Assembly (NCBI RefSeq): GCF_964340395.1
Contig: NC_135562.1
Coordinates: 1,521,001 to 1,585,000 of the forward strand
DNA length: 64,000 nucleotides
Source: Glandiceps talaboti
Lineage: Eukaryota > Hemichordata > Enteropneusta > Spengelidae
Reading direction: 5' to 3'
Below the pieces are notes generated by a model. It was not told the origin of the DNA and ran no database searches. It saw only the letters and a list, made by a program, of their open reading frames with translations. Made by a program: the position numbers and the translations under genes. Positions 50,843 to 64,000 of the stretch are shown piece after piece; position 1 is the stretch's first letter; every line of letters starts with the position of its first letter.

Positions 50843-52490
50843 CAATGTAACAAACAATGGAAGTAATAATCGCATTTCTCGAAGCATGTTCTCTCAGAGC
50901 ATTATCATTGTTTGTTTTTGTTGGGAGAATGTTTCGATCATTTGTGAATTTGTGTTTGAATTTACGATGAGATGGTATCCACAGCAGTCGAGTTCAAATT
51001 TAGGTAGCACTTGCATGATCATGATGATGACCAGCTGAGTTGTGTAACAAAATGAGGCAGTCGTATGTTGCACGTCTCGAGCTTAGGCGTAAGAAAGAAT
51101 TGTGTGGTTGCGATTACATTCAATTTTAAAATTGATGGGGTAGGTAGATTTTTTTATTTTATTTTATTTTATTTTTTTTTCATGTGTGAATGTCTTAGTA
51201 ATTGGAACCAAAGAACTTCTTTATTTGGCCTTATATTATGTGTGTATTGTAATGGGTCAGTGTTATGAAATAATGGACTTGTAATGATCAGTATCTTCGA
51301 AATCAGACAAGTATGACATTTCGGCAGAAGACATTGCTTACATCTGAAGCGACGCCGTTTGACTGAACTTTGATAATATATGACTACATATCATGCGGTC
51401 AGATCCTGGTCTTGGGACCGCTGGGCGGGTCTCGTTTCACCCTGGTACGTAAAATCAGAACGTCACACCAACAGCGAGGTCACCAATATTTAAACTGATA
51501 ATATTATTCTAGGTTTAACTTGTACACTTTACATTGTTACAGAATTTACAATAACTGAGCAAACGATTGCTCGTTAAAGGTGAACTTTGCATCTTGAACC
51601 GTTAACCACAATTGATATCAAAGTTAGTGACTGATTAGCAAGAATATGTGAGTCCACGCGTCTGTCTTTGTGACTTCTTTACATATGGCACGTATTTTGA
51701 TCTTATTTTTGACTCGGGTTTGCATTCATTCAGATGTAGCTGTATACAAACACAAAACTAAATCCAGAACTTTCATTCCCTTCTACATCTTCAGCTTCAG
51801 GCACGTATTATTCTTTGTATATCTTGTATATCTAAGAGGCTTTCATTTTCCATTCCCGTTGAAATGACTCTTTAGCATTCCAATTACATCAAGTATTCTT
51901 GTATTCCTTTGTGGTAATATCATTGAGGCATTTTCTTTTCATATTTGTAAGCAGACATTTGAAGCTTTTATTTACCCTTAAATTCTATTTCTAATAATAA
52001 CATACCATCTTTAGATGTCGATCTTCAAGTAACAAACTCATTGACGTTAATCATGTATATTCAAACCTCAAGAATCAATGGTCAGTGACGCAGGCATGAT
52101 GTAATTATTACACTAGTGGATATTACATGTTGTTCCCTTAAGGGGGATTGGCATTTGTGGCAGCTTAAAATATTAACGTCTTTCTTGAGTTATCTGTTTT
52201 CATCGCTGATAAGATCAATACAGGGCATTTGATCTACCTTTATATTGAGAATTCGAAATCAGCACAGCAGACTTAGTTTAACCACGCAACACGTGCTGTA
52301 GAGCTAGCAATAACGTCATACTATATATGCTAATGACGAAAGACAAATAACCATCAGACGATAGTGAGGTTAGCATCATGCATGCTAACAAACCATACCA
52401 AAAGCAAACAAACAAACAGATAGACTACACTAAAAGAAATGGATGGGTGATATGACAATAGCTAGAACGAAAATGTGGTGGCTGGGTACG
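50843..52490. other. Intergenic DNA with no recognised feature
   Basis: No exon or repeat supported. Confidence 0.5.
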
Positions 52491-52499
52491 GATGGGTGG

Positions 52500-52635
52500 C
52501 CAATGGGTGGGTGGGTGGGTGGCCAGGCGGGCGAGCGAGTGAGTGAGTGAGCGAGTGAGTGAGTGAGTGAGTGAGTGAGTGAGTGAGTGAGTGAGTGAGT
52601 GAGTGAGTGAGCGGGTGGGCGAGCGAGCGAGCGAT
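52500..52635. repeat. (GTGG)n-(GTGA)n-(GCGA)n microsatellite
   Basis: GTGG units, then about 80 bp of GAGT with GAGC variants, then GCGA units. Confidence 0.96.
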
Positions 52636-53619
52636 CGATTCTTTTAGGACACCAACTTTGCACTGCACACAAAAACAATTAATATCGATAACATAGTATG
52701 CCCTTAGACTAGACATAAAACTGATATCGAATTCGTAAACTTACCAAACTCTGACTATTACGCAAATTTAGATTATCTAACACTTTGACAATATTTTAAA
52801 AAGCTTGTTGCCAGTCGTGTAATCAGCTTATTTGGTTACGATCTTACCATGGTTACAAATGTGAATAGGTGGTAAAAGTGAAATTAGTTCAATGTATACT
52901 AGAAAACTAGCTAATTTAGATGGTTGCATGGTTATAAATTGAGTTTTATTAATTTAATATATTTTTATAATCTTAACTCAAGAATAATGAGAAGTACATA
53001 TATATATAATTATGACTATAGGCAATAGCCTGTTAACACTTACTTTCATAGTGCTTTGCTATCGTTCCAATATCATATAGTTTATATAAAAAAGACAGGT
53101 AATACAACAGTTAGAAGCACTCATGAAAAGACGGCAGCTCGGACTTTGACGTATTTACCAGGAACAAAAAATTGTGCATAATTACTGTTATATGGTGATG
53201 AAATTGAGTTTTCCTACAAACTGCTTACCAGTAATGTGTTCATAAACTATGCTCTTCCTTTCTCAATTCAATTATAAAGTAATTTATCTCGCCAAAGATC
53301 TATGGTTGGAATAGATAGTAATGGCTTGAAGCTACGTTATGTACATGTATTTTCGATTTGAGTTCTTTCCTCCCTACTTCATGAAATATCAGTCTTAGAG
53401 CAAAATCCTAATCAAATAAGTGTGTACAGTATCCTACACTGGCCACATTTGGAAAACATTGAACTACTCCTGACCGCGGGGAGTAAAACAACATGGAAGA
53501 AATTAATACTATATAGTTAGCGTTTACTGTATTATGTGTAAGGTATGGATACAATTATGTCATTTTAAACACACGCAATCTGACCTTAAGACATTAAAGT
53601 AACCATACTGACAAACAGA

Positions 53620-53960
53620 TCTTATTTTTGCATTTTTTATTCAACAATTCTACTGTGTTTTCCTACCTGAATGTGGAACAAAATATACCAAGTCCATGTT
53701 TGTAACTCAATAAATTGCAAAAAGCTAGGAAGTGCCTGAAAGTTTGTCACAATAACAAACATTGTATACAAGTTATTGTACCTACAAATACCCACCACTG
53801 TACAAATTTGTTTAATGTTTGGCAATTTATTAAGTTTCAAACAAGGACTTTGTATATTTTGTTTCAAATACTTTTTTCAAGTAAGAGACAAAGTAAAGTT
53901 TTTTATGAATAAAAAATCCAAAATAAATACAAATTTGTGATCCATATGGCCACTTTGAGA
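53620..53960. mobile_element. Foldback MITE, family B, copy 3
   Basis: TTTGTAACTCAATAAATTGC (53699-53718) faces GCAATTTATTAAGTTTCAAA. The right end CCATATGGCCACTTTGAG matches the copy at 10705-11053. The two arms give mirror-image reading frames on opposite strands, which are not genes. A 53-kb-scale repeat of the family found in the cyclase gene. Confidence 0.8.
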
Positions 53961-54536
53961 TATGTATCTGTGCTTGTTGAACACTCATAAATGGGTAAAA
54001 TGTACATATCAAAAGAGAACTGGGGATATACTGAAAGAGAGAGTTGGTAGAAGAGCAATCTGTTTTCAGTTTATACATGGTTATCATTCACAAATGCAAT
54101 TAATCATTCAATGAACAGTAAATTATGGCCCTAAGAGTTTCTTCCTGTAATCTATATTTCAAAGATATTAGAAACATAATTGTACACCGTGTTCAATTTC
54201 CGAAACGTTTAATGATAAAATTAGCACGATGCATAATACGTGAACATTTAGTAACGTACAACTAAAGATGCATGTCTAGTCTAAATGGTTAATACCTTCT
54301 AGAAGTGCATCCAGCAGATATTAAAATGTCGACTAAATAGTAAATCGTGCCTAAATGTTTCGACCATTCCTGAAACCACCTACTCATTCTTGCTTCATAA
54401 GCAATTAATAATGTAATCTAAAAAAGAGGAAACATTTATCCCATTTCAGCCATTGTTCAAATTTTATAGTTGAAAGAAATATGTAATATGATATAATATA
54501 TCATGGATTTGGCATATATGCAAACCATTAATATCA
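53961..54536. other. Intergenic DNA with no recognised feature
   Basis: Nothing supported. Confidence 0.5.
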
Positions 54537-54606
54537 CCACCACACTACTACCACCACCACCACCACCACCACCACTACCACCACCACAGTACTACCACCA
54601 CGACCA
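54537..54606. repeat. (CAC/CTA)n trinucleotide tract
   Basis: CCA/CTA triplets with interruptions. Confidence 0.9.
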
Positions 54607-57600
54607 TGACTGCTATGCCATCAAATACTGACGTGAAGAATACACACATCTCATGTATACTACTGTACAGTTACAAACGTACTGCACCTGGTCATATTAA
54701 CAGACTATTCTATATTGTAATAATATTACAATCAAATATAACCATTTATGTGTTCATTACTGCATAGACATATCCATCCTACCCATTCACTGACTCCTGG
54801 ATCATTCTGGTATTATTGTGGATGTCGGTAAAACCGTTTTGTAATTACCTATTTACAGAATTTGAGCAAGGTCTTCTTTTCAAACTAGAAATAACAAATA
54901 CCATACATAGCGTAGACATGTATATTAATATATGATGTTGATTGCTTGATAAGAAGAAAATCTCCAATTTCCTTTGAATTTCGATCGGAAATCGCTTACA
55001 CGCTGGTCTAACATGGTTAACGAAAAGTTAAATCAGTCTATAATACGAATCCATTAACTTCATGCTATACGTGCTTCAAGATAAAAACAAATCTTGTACT
55101 CGACTTATTCTCTTGTTTGCAGTCGCTTTGTCAGTTGCTGGAAGGGAGTGTATCCGTACAGAGATGTCGTTCCTTAAAGTGACACAGGCAGAGTTATTTG
55201 GCACGAGTGAAAATACTTACATAAAACCGTACTAACACTAAATCAATCTTATATAATGTTAATGTCCGTTTCACCTCGGTAAAAAAAAAACATGTTGTGC
55301 CACGTTAATGGTCTAAGAGGACTATTCTATGACATGACCAAGTTTTTGATCATATCATAAAATGTATTTTTCTCCAGTTCTGTGTACAACGTCATTGAGA
55401 AGAGCCACATGACGTCATAGCTATTTGCTATGACGTGTGACAACTGGCTAAGTCGATATCCTTGTTTTAGGTCAATTTGTAATTTCCAATAGGATTATCC
55501 AAAACGTTCATTTTGCTCACATAATGACTTAAAGTTGAATGCTCCATCTAGCATACATAGATGTAAAATTATAAGATTTCACCTCTTGAACCTCCTGTTG
55601 ACACATCTCAGCGGAGGAAGAATAAATTGACGGTACAATACTATGTATAATAATATTGCATGTGTTGTAATTGAATTTATCATATATGTATCATTTTCAT
55701 TCCAAATAGTGCATTTCCTTTACATCTGGATATAAATTAGTCATGCTTCCGGTAAAAGACACTCAAAACTACGTTTTAACGAAGATCTCTGTTATTGTGT
55801 TTCATATAAACACAATATTCAAACATGTGTTGCCTGGCCTCCGACATCAGCTGGTCTCAAATCACCACGTCTTGTTCAGTTTTCAGGTTAAAGCAATACA
55901 ACTTGTCCATACTATACTTTTGGTGTATGTATTCATATATAGCTGGTTTAATGAAAGGCCTTGTTTATGGAAGTCGTAGGAGATTTTAATAGATGTCAAT
56001 ACGTCAGAGGAGCCGTAATGAATCTTCGCTGCAAACACGTACATATACTGTTCTACAAGATGTGTTTGCGGAGGTTTTTCAGTGCGAATTATATACGCAT
56101 AGTTCCTATAAGCGTATCAGTGCATATGCACACACCTACACATTTTCCGAATGAGACAAAATGAAACTTTAAAATTATTACCATTAAATATCTATTAATT
56201 CCATGATACATATTTCTTATTCAATAAAGTCATAATTTCAAACCCCTGGGTTTACCGCCGACTACATTATTTTCAATTTTACGCGACCCCTGGTCATTGG
56301 CGTAAAAATAAACAGAATATCAAGAGAACGGAATAAGCCGACAATCGCAAATTGAAAGTCACGATTTCTATACAAATCTTGAGAAAATCCAAATTACAAA
56401 ATCAATCAAACTTGAGAAAATACAAATTACAAAATCAATCAATATGGAAAATGCAAATATTGCTTTTAATGTCGTTTACAAATATGAGCGACGATTGTCG
56501 TCATGCAATTGCACATCAAATTTGAAATCTGTCAGTATACGCAATGGCAGACATGCTATTTTTTGTTATGTTATGTTAATTTTGTGTTAATTTATGCTAA
56601 TGTTTAAGTTGGTTTCATTAGGACTCGACTCCAGCGAAAGATTAGAGGTCAAATAATCTGAGAAAACCAGCGACTTATAAAAATTCAGATGGAGTGGCAC
56701 ATCAGACTCCGTATGACGGTACATGAGCAACACCTCGGCCAATCACTAAACATGTAGTATTGTAGTCGTAAACCATCTCATTGACAAAAATAAATAGGTT
56801 TATTTGCACTAATTACAAAAAATATTGGAAGAAAACGCCATGAAATCATTATTGCCAACGGATGTACATTTTTAAATAATGAATATTTTACGATTCATAA
56901 CAAATAGTGATGAACCTAAAGAATATAGCATATACTATTACAACATTGAAATTATATTTTTTGTCAAATATGAAATCATTTCAATAACAGAAATGATTTA
57001 ATATTGCCTGTAAAAATGAAAAATATACATGACAAGCAGTTTGATGAATCTGATGTTAACGGACTCGTACCATGCTTTTTGACGTTGTTATTTTACATTA
57101 TTTTACAACAGAAGGATCTAAAACCAAATTTAGCAGTATTTGTTTTCACCAAAAAAAACATGTACCTTTTTCAAAAATCATAGATGTTTTGTAATGACTA
57201 CAATAGTTCTAGTGAAAATAGTATTAGCCTTTGATTCTATGGGGAAAAGACAGTGTGCCCTTAGTCTATAAGTATGGATTTATTTGCATTTGAAGGACTT
57301 GAGCCCACGTGTAAATGGAGTGTCACTTCAATCATACTGCACACATTACTAGCTCGACTAGACACTAGTCGTTGTCTTTCAAATCTAATGGTCGTACATA
57401 GACCAGGATAATCCATGTACTTTAACGCAGCTTTATGTGCTGAATTTGACATTACCTTTAAGAACAATACTTAAATGCAACTTGAGGAATACTATAAACC
57501 AATGACGGTATAACGTTCAACGTGACTTACATTCAGCCTGGAAGTTATGTGGTAATCACAATTTACATTTGTCCTATCTTTCAGACGGTTTTGCACAAAT

Positions 57601-58260
57601 CATTGATTTTTACCCCAAATATGTGTGCCATTCAATAAAAAAAGTGATGTGATCATCGAAATTGATGCGTCAGTGTCTTTATCATTGTCTGTGCCAAGAT
57701 TTTAAAATAGAATTGGCCACAAAGTGCCTGGAATATGCAACAAATGGCTTGATTTTCATACTTAAGCCTAAAAGTCAGGGTAAAAGGCCAAGATTTTAAA
57801 AGAAAGCTTGCACCTGATAATGTGGGGTAGACACTTGAACGAAATAGTCACTCTGGTACGTTAGTATATACATGCTATAAACATGCAGGAATTTCTTTGC
57901 ACCATTGTTTATTTCCTACATAGAAATAAATCGTTAAGAACGTTTTAACATGTGCATATACTAGGACTTAAAAAGGCTAAAGTGCCATTATGGTACATGA
58001 TTGAAATTACTGACGATGTCTTTAATCACTTTAAGCACATCCATGGTACATTCCTTAGACTTAAACACTATTAGTTTAGAAGCATGTACAGCTCTGAAAA
58101 CCGGATTTTATCCATAAATTAAAACAGTAGACCTTGTACCTACCACAGTAAATCTTTCATTATCATTTCATTACGACTATAAATCACTATAACATTGTAT
58201 GACATATAGATTGTCTTACAACTTCATAGGCTATGATAAATTTGAAAAGTTAAGTAAGTA
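54607..58260. other. Intergenic DNA with no recognised gene
   Basis: A 34-bp direct repeat (CTTGAGAAAATACAAATTAC, AAAATCAATCAA) occurs twice at about 56378-56445. Otherwise nothing supported in about 3.6 kb. Confidence 0.45.
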
Positions 58261-58264
58261 TTTC

Positions 58265-58606
58265 ACACACACATGTACACACATGCATAAACACATACAT
58301 ACACACACACACGCACGCACATACACATGCATTCGCACGCACGCACGCACGCAAGCACGCAAGCACAAACAAACAAACACACAACAGACAGACAGACAGA
58401 CAGACAGGCGTACACACATGCATACATACATACGTACGTACGTACGTACGTACGTCCGTCCGTCCGTCCGTCCGTCCGTCCATCCATCCATCCATCCATC
58501 CATCCATCCATCCATCCATCCATACATACATACATACATACATACATACATACATACATACATACATACATACATACATACATACATACATACATACATA
58601 CATACA
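58265..58606. repeat. Multi-block tetranucleotide array (CACA, GCAC, CAGA, ACAT, ACGT, CCGT, CCAT, ACAT)
   Basis: After CA/GC and GACA blocks, the tetranucleotide changes stepwise: ACAT, ACGT (from about 58432), CCGT (from about 58455), CCAT (from about 58481), back to ACAT (58521-58606). Each step changes one base of the unit. Confidence 0.97.
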
Positions 58607-59081
58607 AATGCAACTTATCGTAAGCGATAACTTTTCTGAAACACAAATAGATGTCACAGACATACGTTTTCTTATCTAAGTCAGAATGTGTGAGCATCTC
58701 TCAAACATTGCATGGCTGACAAGCTGACGTTGATAATATCAGCGTGAGAACCACTTCAACAAAATAGTGTACAGTAAATGAAAGATGATTTTTCACACTT
58801 ACAGCAAGAATGAATTCCATATATGTTAGGATACGCTTCAGATATAATCAGTGAGGGACGTAAAGCAATCTCAAGACAACCTGTTATATGCCTCTGATAC
58901 AATTATTTTCTTTAACAACCCTTGAAAAACAGATGACTGTAGACCGCAGGGAATGGATTCTGATGAAAAACTTATTTTCACTAAGTCTGGGTGTGAAATG
59001 CCATATGTACATTGGCGTCAAGTGTCGAATTTAAGCGTCTGACTGATATCATTAACATAATAATAGTATTAATGAAACAAT

Positions 59082-59087
59082 TTTATT
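59082..59087 (-). terminator. Candidate poly(A) signal for the gene ending at 59221
   Basis: AATAAA on the minus strand, about 135 bp after the stop codon. Confidence 0.4.
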
Positions 59088-59220
59088 AATGAATGGTCGT
59101 GCAACTCGTAAAAGGAGGTTATTGGCAAAACTTAAGATTTCAAAATTCAAAATTTTACAATACCCGAGAACAAATTTGCATTGAATACAGAAAAAGACTG
59201 ACATAGATATAAAAAAAAAT

Positions 59221-59399
59221 TTAGCCAATGTAATTATAAGAGTATGCATGACGTGGGATGAACTGGAAGAATATCATGCTGATTACATCGTCTTTGAATC
59301 TTCCTGGGTCAGTAATTTTATTTCTGTTACAGTAGTGAACAATGGACTCAGGCAATCCATGCGGCATGCCTCCAGCATCGATGGTATGCGAGATAGATG
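59221..59399 (-). CDS. Probable terminal coding exon of an unrecognised gene
   Basis: Minus-strand reading from CA TCT ATC to TAA (59221-59223) gives SISHTIDAGGMPHGLPESIV, HYCNRNKITDPGRFKDDVIS and MIFFQFIPRHAYSYNYIG. The acceptor is CGGTTAGCAG. The frame is protein-like and clearly unlike the surrounding DNA. It needs one base from the previous exon, which the exon at 63838-64000 supplies (G + CA = Ala). I do not recognise the family. It has one cysteine and no membrane span. Confidence 0.6.
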
Positions 59400-61500
59400 C
59401 TGCTAACCGAATGGAAATTTAAAAATTGTATTGATCAGCATAACATTTTATACCTCAAGCGTTTCCGTCGAAAAATGCGTAGGTAGCAGATATAAACTTG
59501 CTTACAGTTGTATTCATATTGTTAAGATTTATCTTGGGGCAGGAGACTGTACGGCAGAATGAACAGTGAAGCAAATGGTTTATTTATACTGAAACCAGTT
59601 TTATTGTCACTAAATGTTTACACAATACCACAAAGAAAGTACACATAAATATCACATAATGAAAGTCATTAACAACTTTATATTTAAGAAGGTTTTCCAT
59701 CTTTTTTATTAAGTGTACTCTGTCAACTCACTTAAACGTTTTTCGTTGGTACGATTGTGATTTGTATTTTTTCCTTGTCAGCTAACATCTTTGTATATAT
59801 TGATAGTTTTTTTTAATTTCTTTCTTTTTCTTGTTTTCAGTATTTATTGTTGAGGGACAGCAGTGGAAAGGGGTTTTGCAAACTAGTCTGTGGTATCCTT
59901 CCTCAAAATGTGCAATGTGTTATATTTGTATTTCCTAAAAAAATAAAAGTACTACAAAATGAAGTCAGTCCTCCGTGTTCTTGATTTTATTAATTCAATA
60001 TTGAGCCTATAATTCAAAACATATATTACACATCGGGGGTCCGTGACCGTTCGCGGCCAACCTATTTTGTACCAAAATTGAAACTACGAAATAGGTTGAC
60101 CGCGATCAGTCAAGGACCCATTGGGTTTTTGCTTTCTATGTTGCATTTCTTTTACTCCTGCAAATGTGGGTTTTCAGATACATACATTTGCAAAGCTACA
60201 TATGGAAGAATCAAAATATGTACTTTATATCGTATTTACTTTCATATTTATTGTAAAAGTGTTAGTTCTCATCAAAATAACTGCACTAGCTGTAACTGAG
60301 ATATCATTTTTCCAGTCAGACAAGCACCAATACTATTTTATCCAAGTAGTATCATGATAAAAGGAAATCTTGATTCATTTGAGGCGCTGACTTTTGGGTG
60401 CGGACCAAAAATCAATTGGACTAGATATGCTGCACCACATTATGTGTGCTGCTACATAAATATGTGTACCCACAGGAGATTCAATACTGTACCAGGGAGT
60501 ATCATATTACGATTAAGTATATGGAACAACAGAGTTCTAAGAAAACGTTCCATTTGCAGCTAGTACAGCTCTAAATCAATATAATCTTCAAATCACCATT
60601 ATGAACGACTCTCTTAGAGTAAATCACTGCCTTTACTAAGTTGATATAATTTATTAATTGTTTGTATTAAATGGAAACATTTGACAGGAAAGTTACAAGT
60701 TTGATACAATGTGATAATATATTCAACTCCATTACATTGTACCAAATAGTAGTAGCCAACACAAAGATATGTTTGAAACATCATAATGTCAATCTTCCTC
60801 TCTCGGGTTATATAGTAAGTTGTAACTCTTCTGACATAAAGGCATAATCTGTTTGACATCTGAATGTGATTTGATTAACGATGTGTGTATATGTTCCCAC
60901 ATCTAGCATTTTGAATACAATAATGTCGATTTGTTTACTATGGTTATATATGTGATAATGAAATGAACAAAATAAATAACTGTCTTCTCTTTTCGCCCGT
61001 GGCAACAAGTAGGGAATCAGTGTAGTCTCTGATGGCAGAAGAAAACGATTGCCAATTTTCCGGAGAAAAGATATTAAATCATCATTGTTTCAATGTTTGA
61101 ACAGTTTGGCGAATAACCAGTACATCGCTATATTACCTTTTACGTTAACCCCAAAAACCAACAGCTGCGCCTATGTAACATTAACTGTGTATGTGGTTTG
61201 GTACATAAAAGAATATATTTTAGGCAACAAAGAATATACTCTGCTTTGGCTGACGTTTTCAAAATTGTACACTTCAAAGTTATAAGACATAATTTATGAA
61301 AGAGCTTTCATTATGTACAATAACGAATGTCCTCTGGTGTATTTTCCACTCTACATGTGGTACAACATATCCGTCTTGTTAATTTGTAGAAATATTGATT
61401 CTGTCTCCTTCAATTTTTTAAAGTGGAAAACGCTTCGCCTATTATATAATAATTGGGTCCTTCAATAGCATAATTAATTAGAACCAATGACCATCAGAGA
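59400..61500. other. Presumed intron sequence; no other gene recognised
   Basis: Contains the hairpin at 60036-60122. Frames at 60078-60357, 60354-60563 and 61049-61285 lack motifs. Confidence 0.45.
60036..60122. repeat. Hairpin repeat
   Basis: GGGGTCCGTGACCGTTCGCG on the left faces CGCGATCAGTCAAGGACCCA on the right, and CCAACCTATTTTG faces GAAATAGGTTG. It forms an imperfect 87-bp hairpin, likely a small MITE; a half copy is at 44004-44045. Confidence 0.7.
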
Positions 61501-61508
61501 TTGTTAAT

Positions 61509-61524
61509 GGGGGGGGGGGGGGGG
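61509..61524. repeat. Poly-G run
   Basis: About 16 consecutive G. Confidence 0.97.
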
Positions 61525-62605
61525 TATTTAAATTTGTGATTTGAAACTATGTAAGAAATGCCACAGTATGGATTCTCAACGTACCAGGCTTGTACATATC
61601 AAGATGGAGAGGAGAACTCGTCAAACTCCAAAACTGGACTAAACTTAACTAAACTGCATTATACCATAAAAGCAGTACGTGGTCACAATAATGAGTGAAA
61701 AATAAAACATATTTCATATCGTCATGATCTGTACCCATTATCTCATCTCATTTCAGAATCACTGACAATACATGCAACCACAGAAGGCTAAATCTAAATA
61801 TATCTTACTCTGATATAGCCAACAACAAAAACCAATAACATAACATGATAAAAGATAACATACACGACAGACTGAAAATGATTTCACCTACGGTGTTACA
61901 TTACAATATTTCCACGTTTACTTTAATAGTGAACAAAGAAAACAGGAACTAGTATGTTAGCAATACCACTGACATGTCGATACAACAATCGTTTGGTAGT
62001 GAATGGCATTATTTACACCTACAACGTTGTAAATGTTTAACATAACATATTTCATTCGCGTTATTCGTTAAAGTTTTTTATGCTTTAGTTTGCTTACTTT
62101 ATATATAATGGTGTAATTACCAGATATGAATTCGTTAAGAACTATTTCATTCGTAATGACAATAACCGTAATGACATAGGACGACTGTACTTTAGAAATA
62201 CAGCATCTACGTAGTTATCTTAAAATAGCATTGTTATGATGTGATACCATCTACATAACAAAACGCTATGTCAGGTTACGATATACTGTCTGATGTATAG
62301 ATGCTTGCATATTAATATTACGCACGTGATTAGTTGCAATTATAGGTTAAAATTCCATACGTTCGTTTTGAGTATGGTATTTTCTTTGTTACTTTAATGA
62401 GCTTCTCGTGTCACCCGTTGCACCATGTTACTTTTTAATGTCATTGTCGTATGTTTCTTTGGATGACGAATGACGTAAACGCTTTTTTCTTCACGTCAAC
62501 TCTCCTCTAAAAGCACGACCATCGTATGGAAGATAAGAATACAGATACGTATTCTATTTTTTAAATATTTAGACCATACACGCCACCAAACATCATTTAG
62601 ATGAT

Positions 62606-62873
62606 ACATACATACATACATACATACATACATACATACATACATACATACATACATACATACATACATACATACATACATACACATACATACATACATA
62701 CATACATACATACATACATACATACATACATACACACATACACACACATATACATACATACATACATACATACATACATACATACATACATACATACATA
62801 CATACATACAGACATACATACATACATACATACATACATACATACACACACATACATACACAAATACATAAAT

Positions 62874-62904
<31 letters not shown>

Positions 62905-62984
62905 TACATACATACATACATACATACATACATACATACATACATACATACATACATACATACATACATACATACATACATACA

Positions 62985-63012
<28 letters not shown>
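62606..63012. repeat. Long (ACAT)n microsatellite
   Basis: About 405 bp of ACAT with short ACAC interruptions at several points; the longest single-motif array in the window. It lies in the presumed intron of the right-edge gene. Confidence 0.98.
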
Positions 63013-63015
<3 letters not shown>

Positions 63016-63835
63016 GATATTGGATAAGGACTAATAAAAAATAAAGAATAAAAGTCGAAGAGACAAGGAGAAATATGATTTATAACAGACTTAAGAACAA
63101 GAAGGAAGTGGTTATAACGAACTAAAAGGCATAATCATTTAAGAATCGTGTGTTTAACGTAGTCTAATATTTCACAGAAAGACCGACAACATTCTACCCT
63201 TATTGCATGATATTCGTAAATCAATGGACATGCTATAATACAAACTTTATATTCCAATAATTATATGTAAAGCCTTAGAACCATAAACTTTCATTGCTTA
63301 AAATCTACTTCATTAGTTCCATCACATAGTATGTATATGTGTCTCTTTTTTCAGAACCTATGTTTAATGTACACAACACTTATTGTGGATCAGCTGGACT
63401 TTGCTTGATCACAAATATCTATTTTTAAGAGCAGTAAATCACTTGTTCATTCATGTTGATATTTAATGCTTATCTTCCATTTTGCCTAGATTCTACCTTG
63501 CCAATGAAAACTCGAGTTACAGAATACATGTAGTAAGATACGCTAACTGTAAACTTTAAGAGTAAAAGAATCAGATTCCATCAGAGATTTATAAATCAGA
63601 AGTTACTCAGTTAGATTTAAACATAAATTGATAATATGTAGTCTGGCTTGGGCTTCATTACTTCAATGTTAGTTTAAGAATTAAAATGTAGTATATCAGG
63701 CATTTTTATGATATCGCTATTTATTGACTTTTCAAAGTCTCACCATGTTGCAATCCAAAAAAACATAAAATGTTTAAAGGTGTTGTAGAATACTGTAGAC
63801 AAACTACACTCTGTGACTTGAGGTTATGGCAACTT
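63013..63835. other. Presumed intron sequence next to the edge exon
   Basis: AT-rich, nothing recognised. Confidence 0.5.
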
Positions 63836-63837
63836 AC

Positions 63838-64000
63838 CTTCAACACATTGTTCTGGTGATCCCAATTGCTCAAATATACACTGTGTAGAACAAGAATGTC
63901 CTTCCAGATTGAAGACGCGAATTAATACCATGTGGGGTTGTCCGACAGCTAAGTTAGACTCTGAACACCGTGCATCAGCTTTGTAGTTAAATTGACATTC
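63838..64000 (-). CDS. Cysteine-rich exon of an unrecognised gene, cut by the window edge
   Basis: Reading in from the right edge: ECQFNYKADARCSESNLAVG, QPHMVLIRVFNLEGHSCSTQ, CIFEQLGSPEQCVE, then donor G|GTAAGT at 63836-63837. Five cysteines in 54 residues suggest an extracellular, disulphide-bonded domain. It ends in phase 1, matching the exon at 59221-59399 across a 4.4-kb intron that contains the (ACAT)n array. Earlier exons lie outside the window. No family assigned. Confidence 0.65.

Noticed and set aside
53637-53912. Overlapping similar frames on both strands
   Set aside because: Mirror images created by the palindromic family B MITE.
57261-57467. Minus-strand frame of 68 codons with mixed composition
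   Set aside because: No motif, splice signals or neighbouring exon; insufficient evidence.
62496-63017. Tyr-Val-Cys-Met or His-Thr-Tyr-Ile polymer frames over ACAT arrays, here and elsewhere
   Set aside because: Direct translation of microsatellites.

Overview
The window looks like nuclear DNA from a marine-invertebrate-type bilaterian animal; I cannot name the species. It is AT-rich and gene-poor. Genes are split by GT-AG introns. By my rough count a tenth or more of the bases are microsatellites or minisatellites, and there are many short non-autonomous transposons, a tRNA-type SINE and a decayed LINE fragment. I see no operons, CRISPR arrays, rRNA or tRNA genes.

Three genes can be supported. 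(1) Plus strand, 9359-13062: a five-coding-exon gene for a 286-residue cyclase/kynurenine-formamidase-family metal hydrolase. It has a signal peptide and a hydrophobic C-terminal tail, so it is predicted to be secreted and possibly GPI-anchored. A GC-box/TATA-like promoter and a non-coding first exon are plausible just upstream (8755-8894). (2) Minus strand, 46335-40866: a complete five-coding-exon class A GPCR of 434 residues, closest by motifs to orexin/allatotropin receptors. All exon phases fit, including a short cryptic last exon encoding helix 8 and the C-terminal tail. (3) Minus strand, right edge: one cysteine-rich exon running off the window (63838-64000) and a probable terminal exon (59221-59399). 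Their phases join exactly. Together they would be the 3' end of a gene I do not recognise.

Layout: 1-8750 is intergenic with minisatellites (41-bp and 58-bp units) and MITE-like elements. 8755-13400 holds the cyclase gene; its introns carry a 42-bp array that starts at a 5' splice site, a foldback MITE, a long GT/GC tract and a 256-bp palindrome. 13400-40860 is about 27 kb with no supportable gene: microsatellites, hairpin elements, a LINE relic, a SINE, a 250-bp MITE with a clean target duplication, and a foldback element whose inverted ends are themselves tandem repeats. 40866-46337 holds the GPCR gene, with a microsatellite or MITE in each intron. 46350-59200 is intergenic with more tandem arrays. 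59221-64000 holds the 3' end of gene 3, with a roughly 400-bp (ACAT)n tract in its presumed intron.

The genes have no evident joint pathway. Most of the other structure is repeat biology: at least four dispersed families of small inverted-repeat elements recur within 64 kb, and two of them sit inside introns of both well-supported genes.
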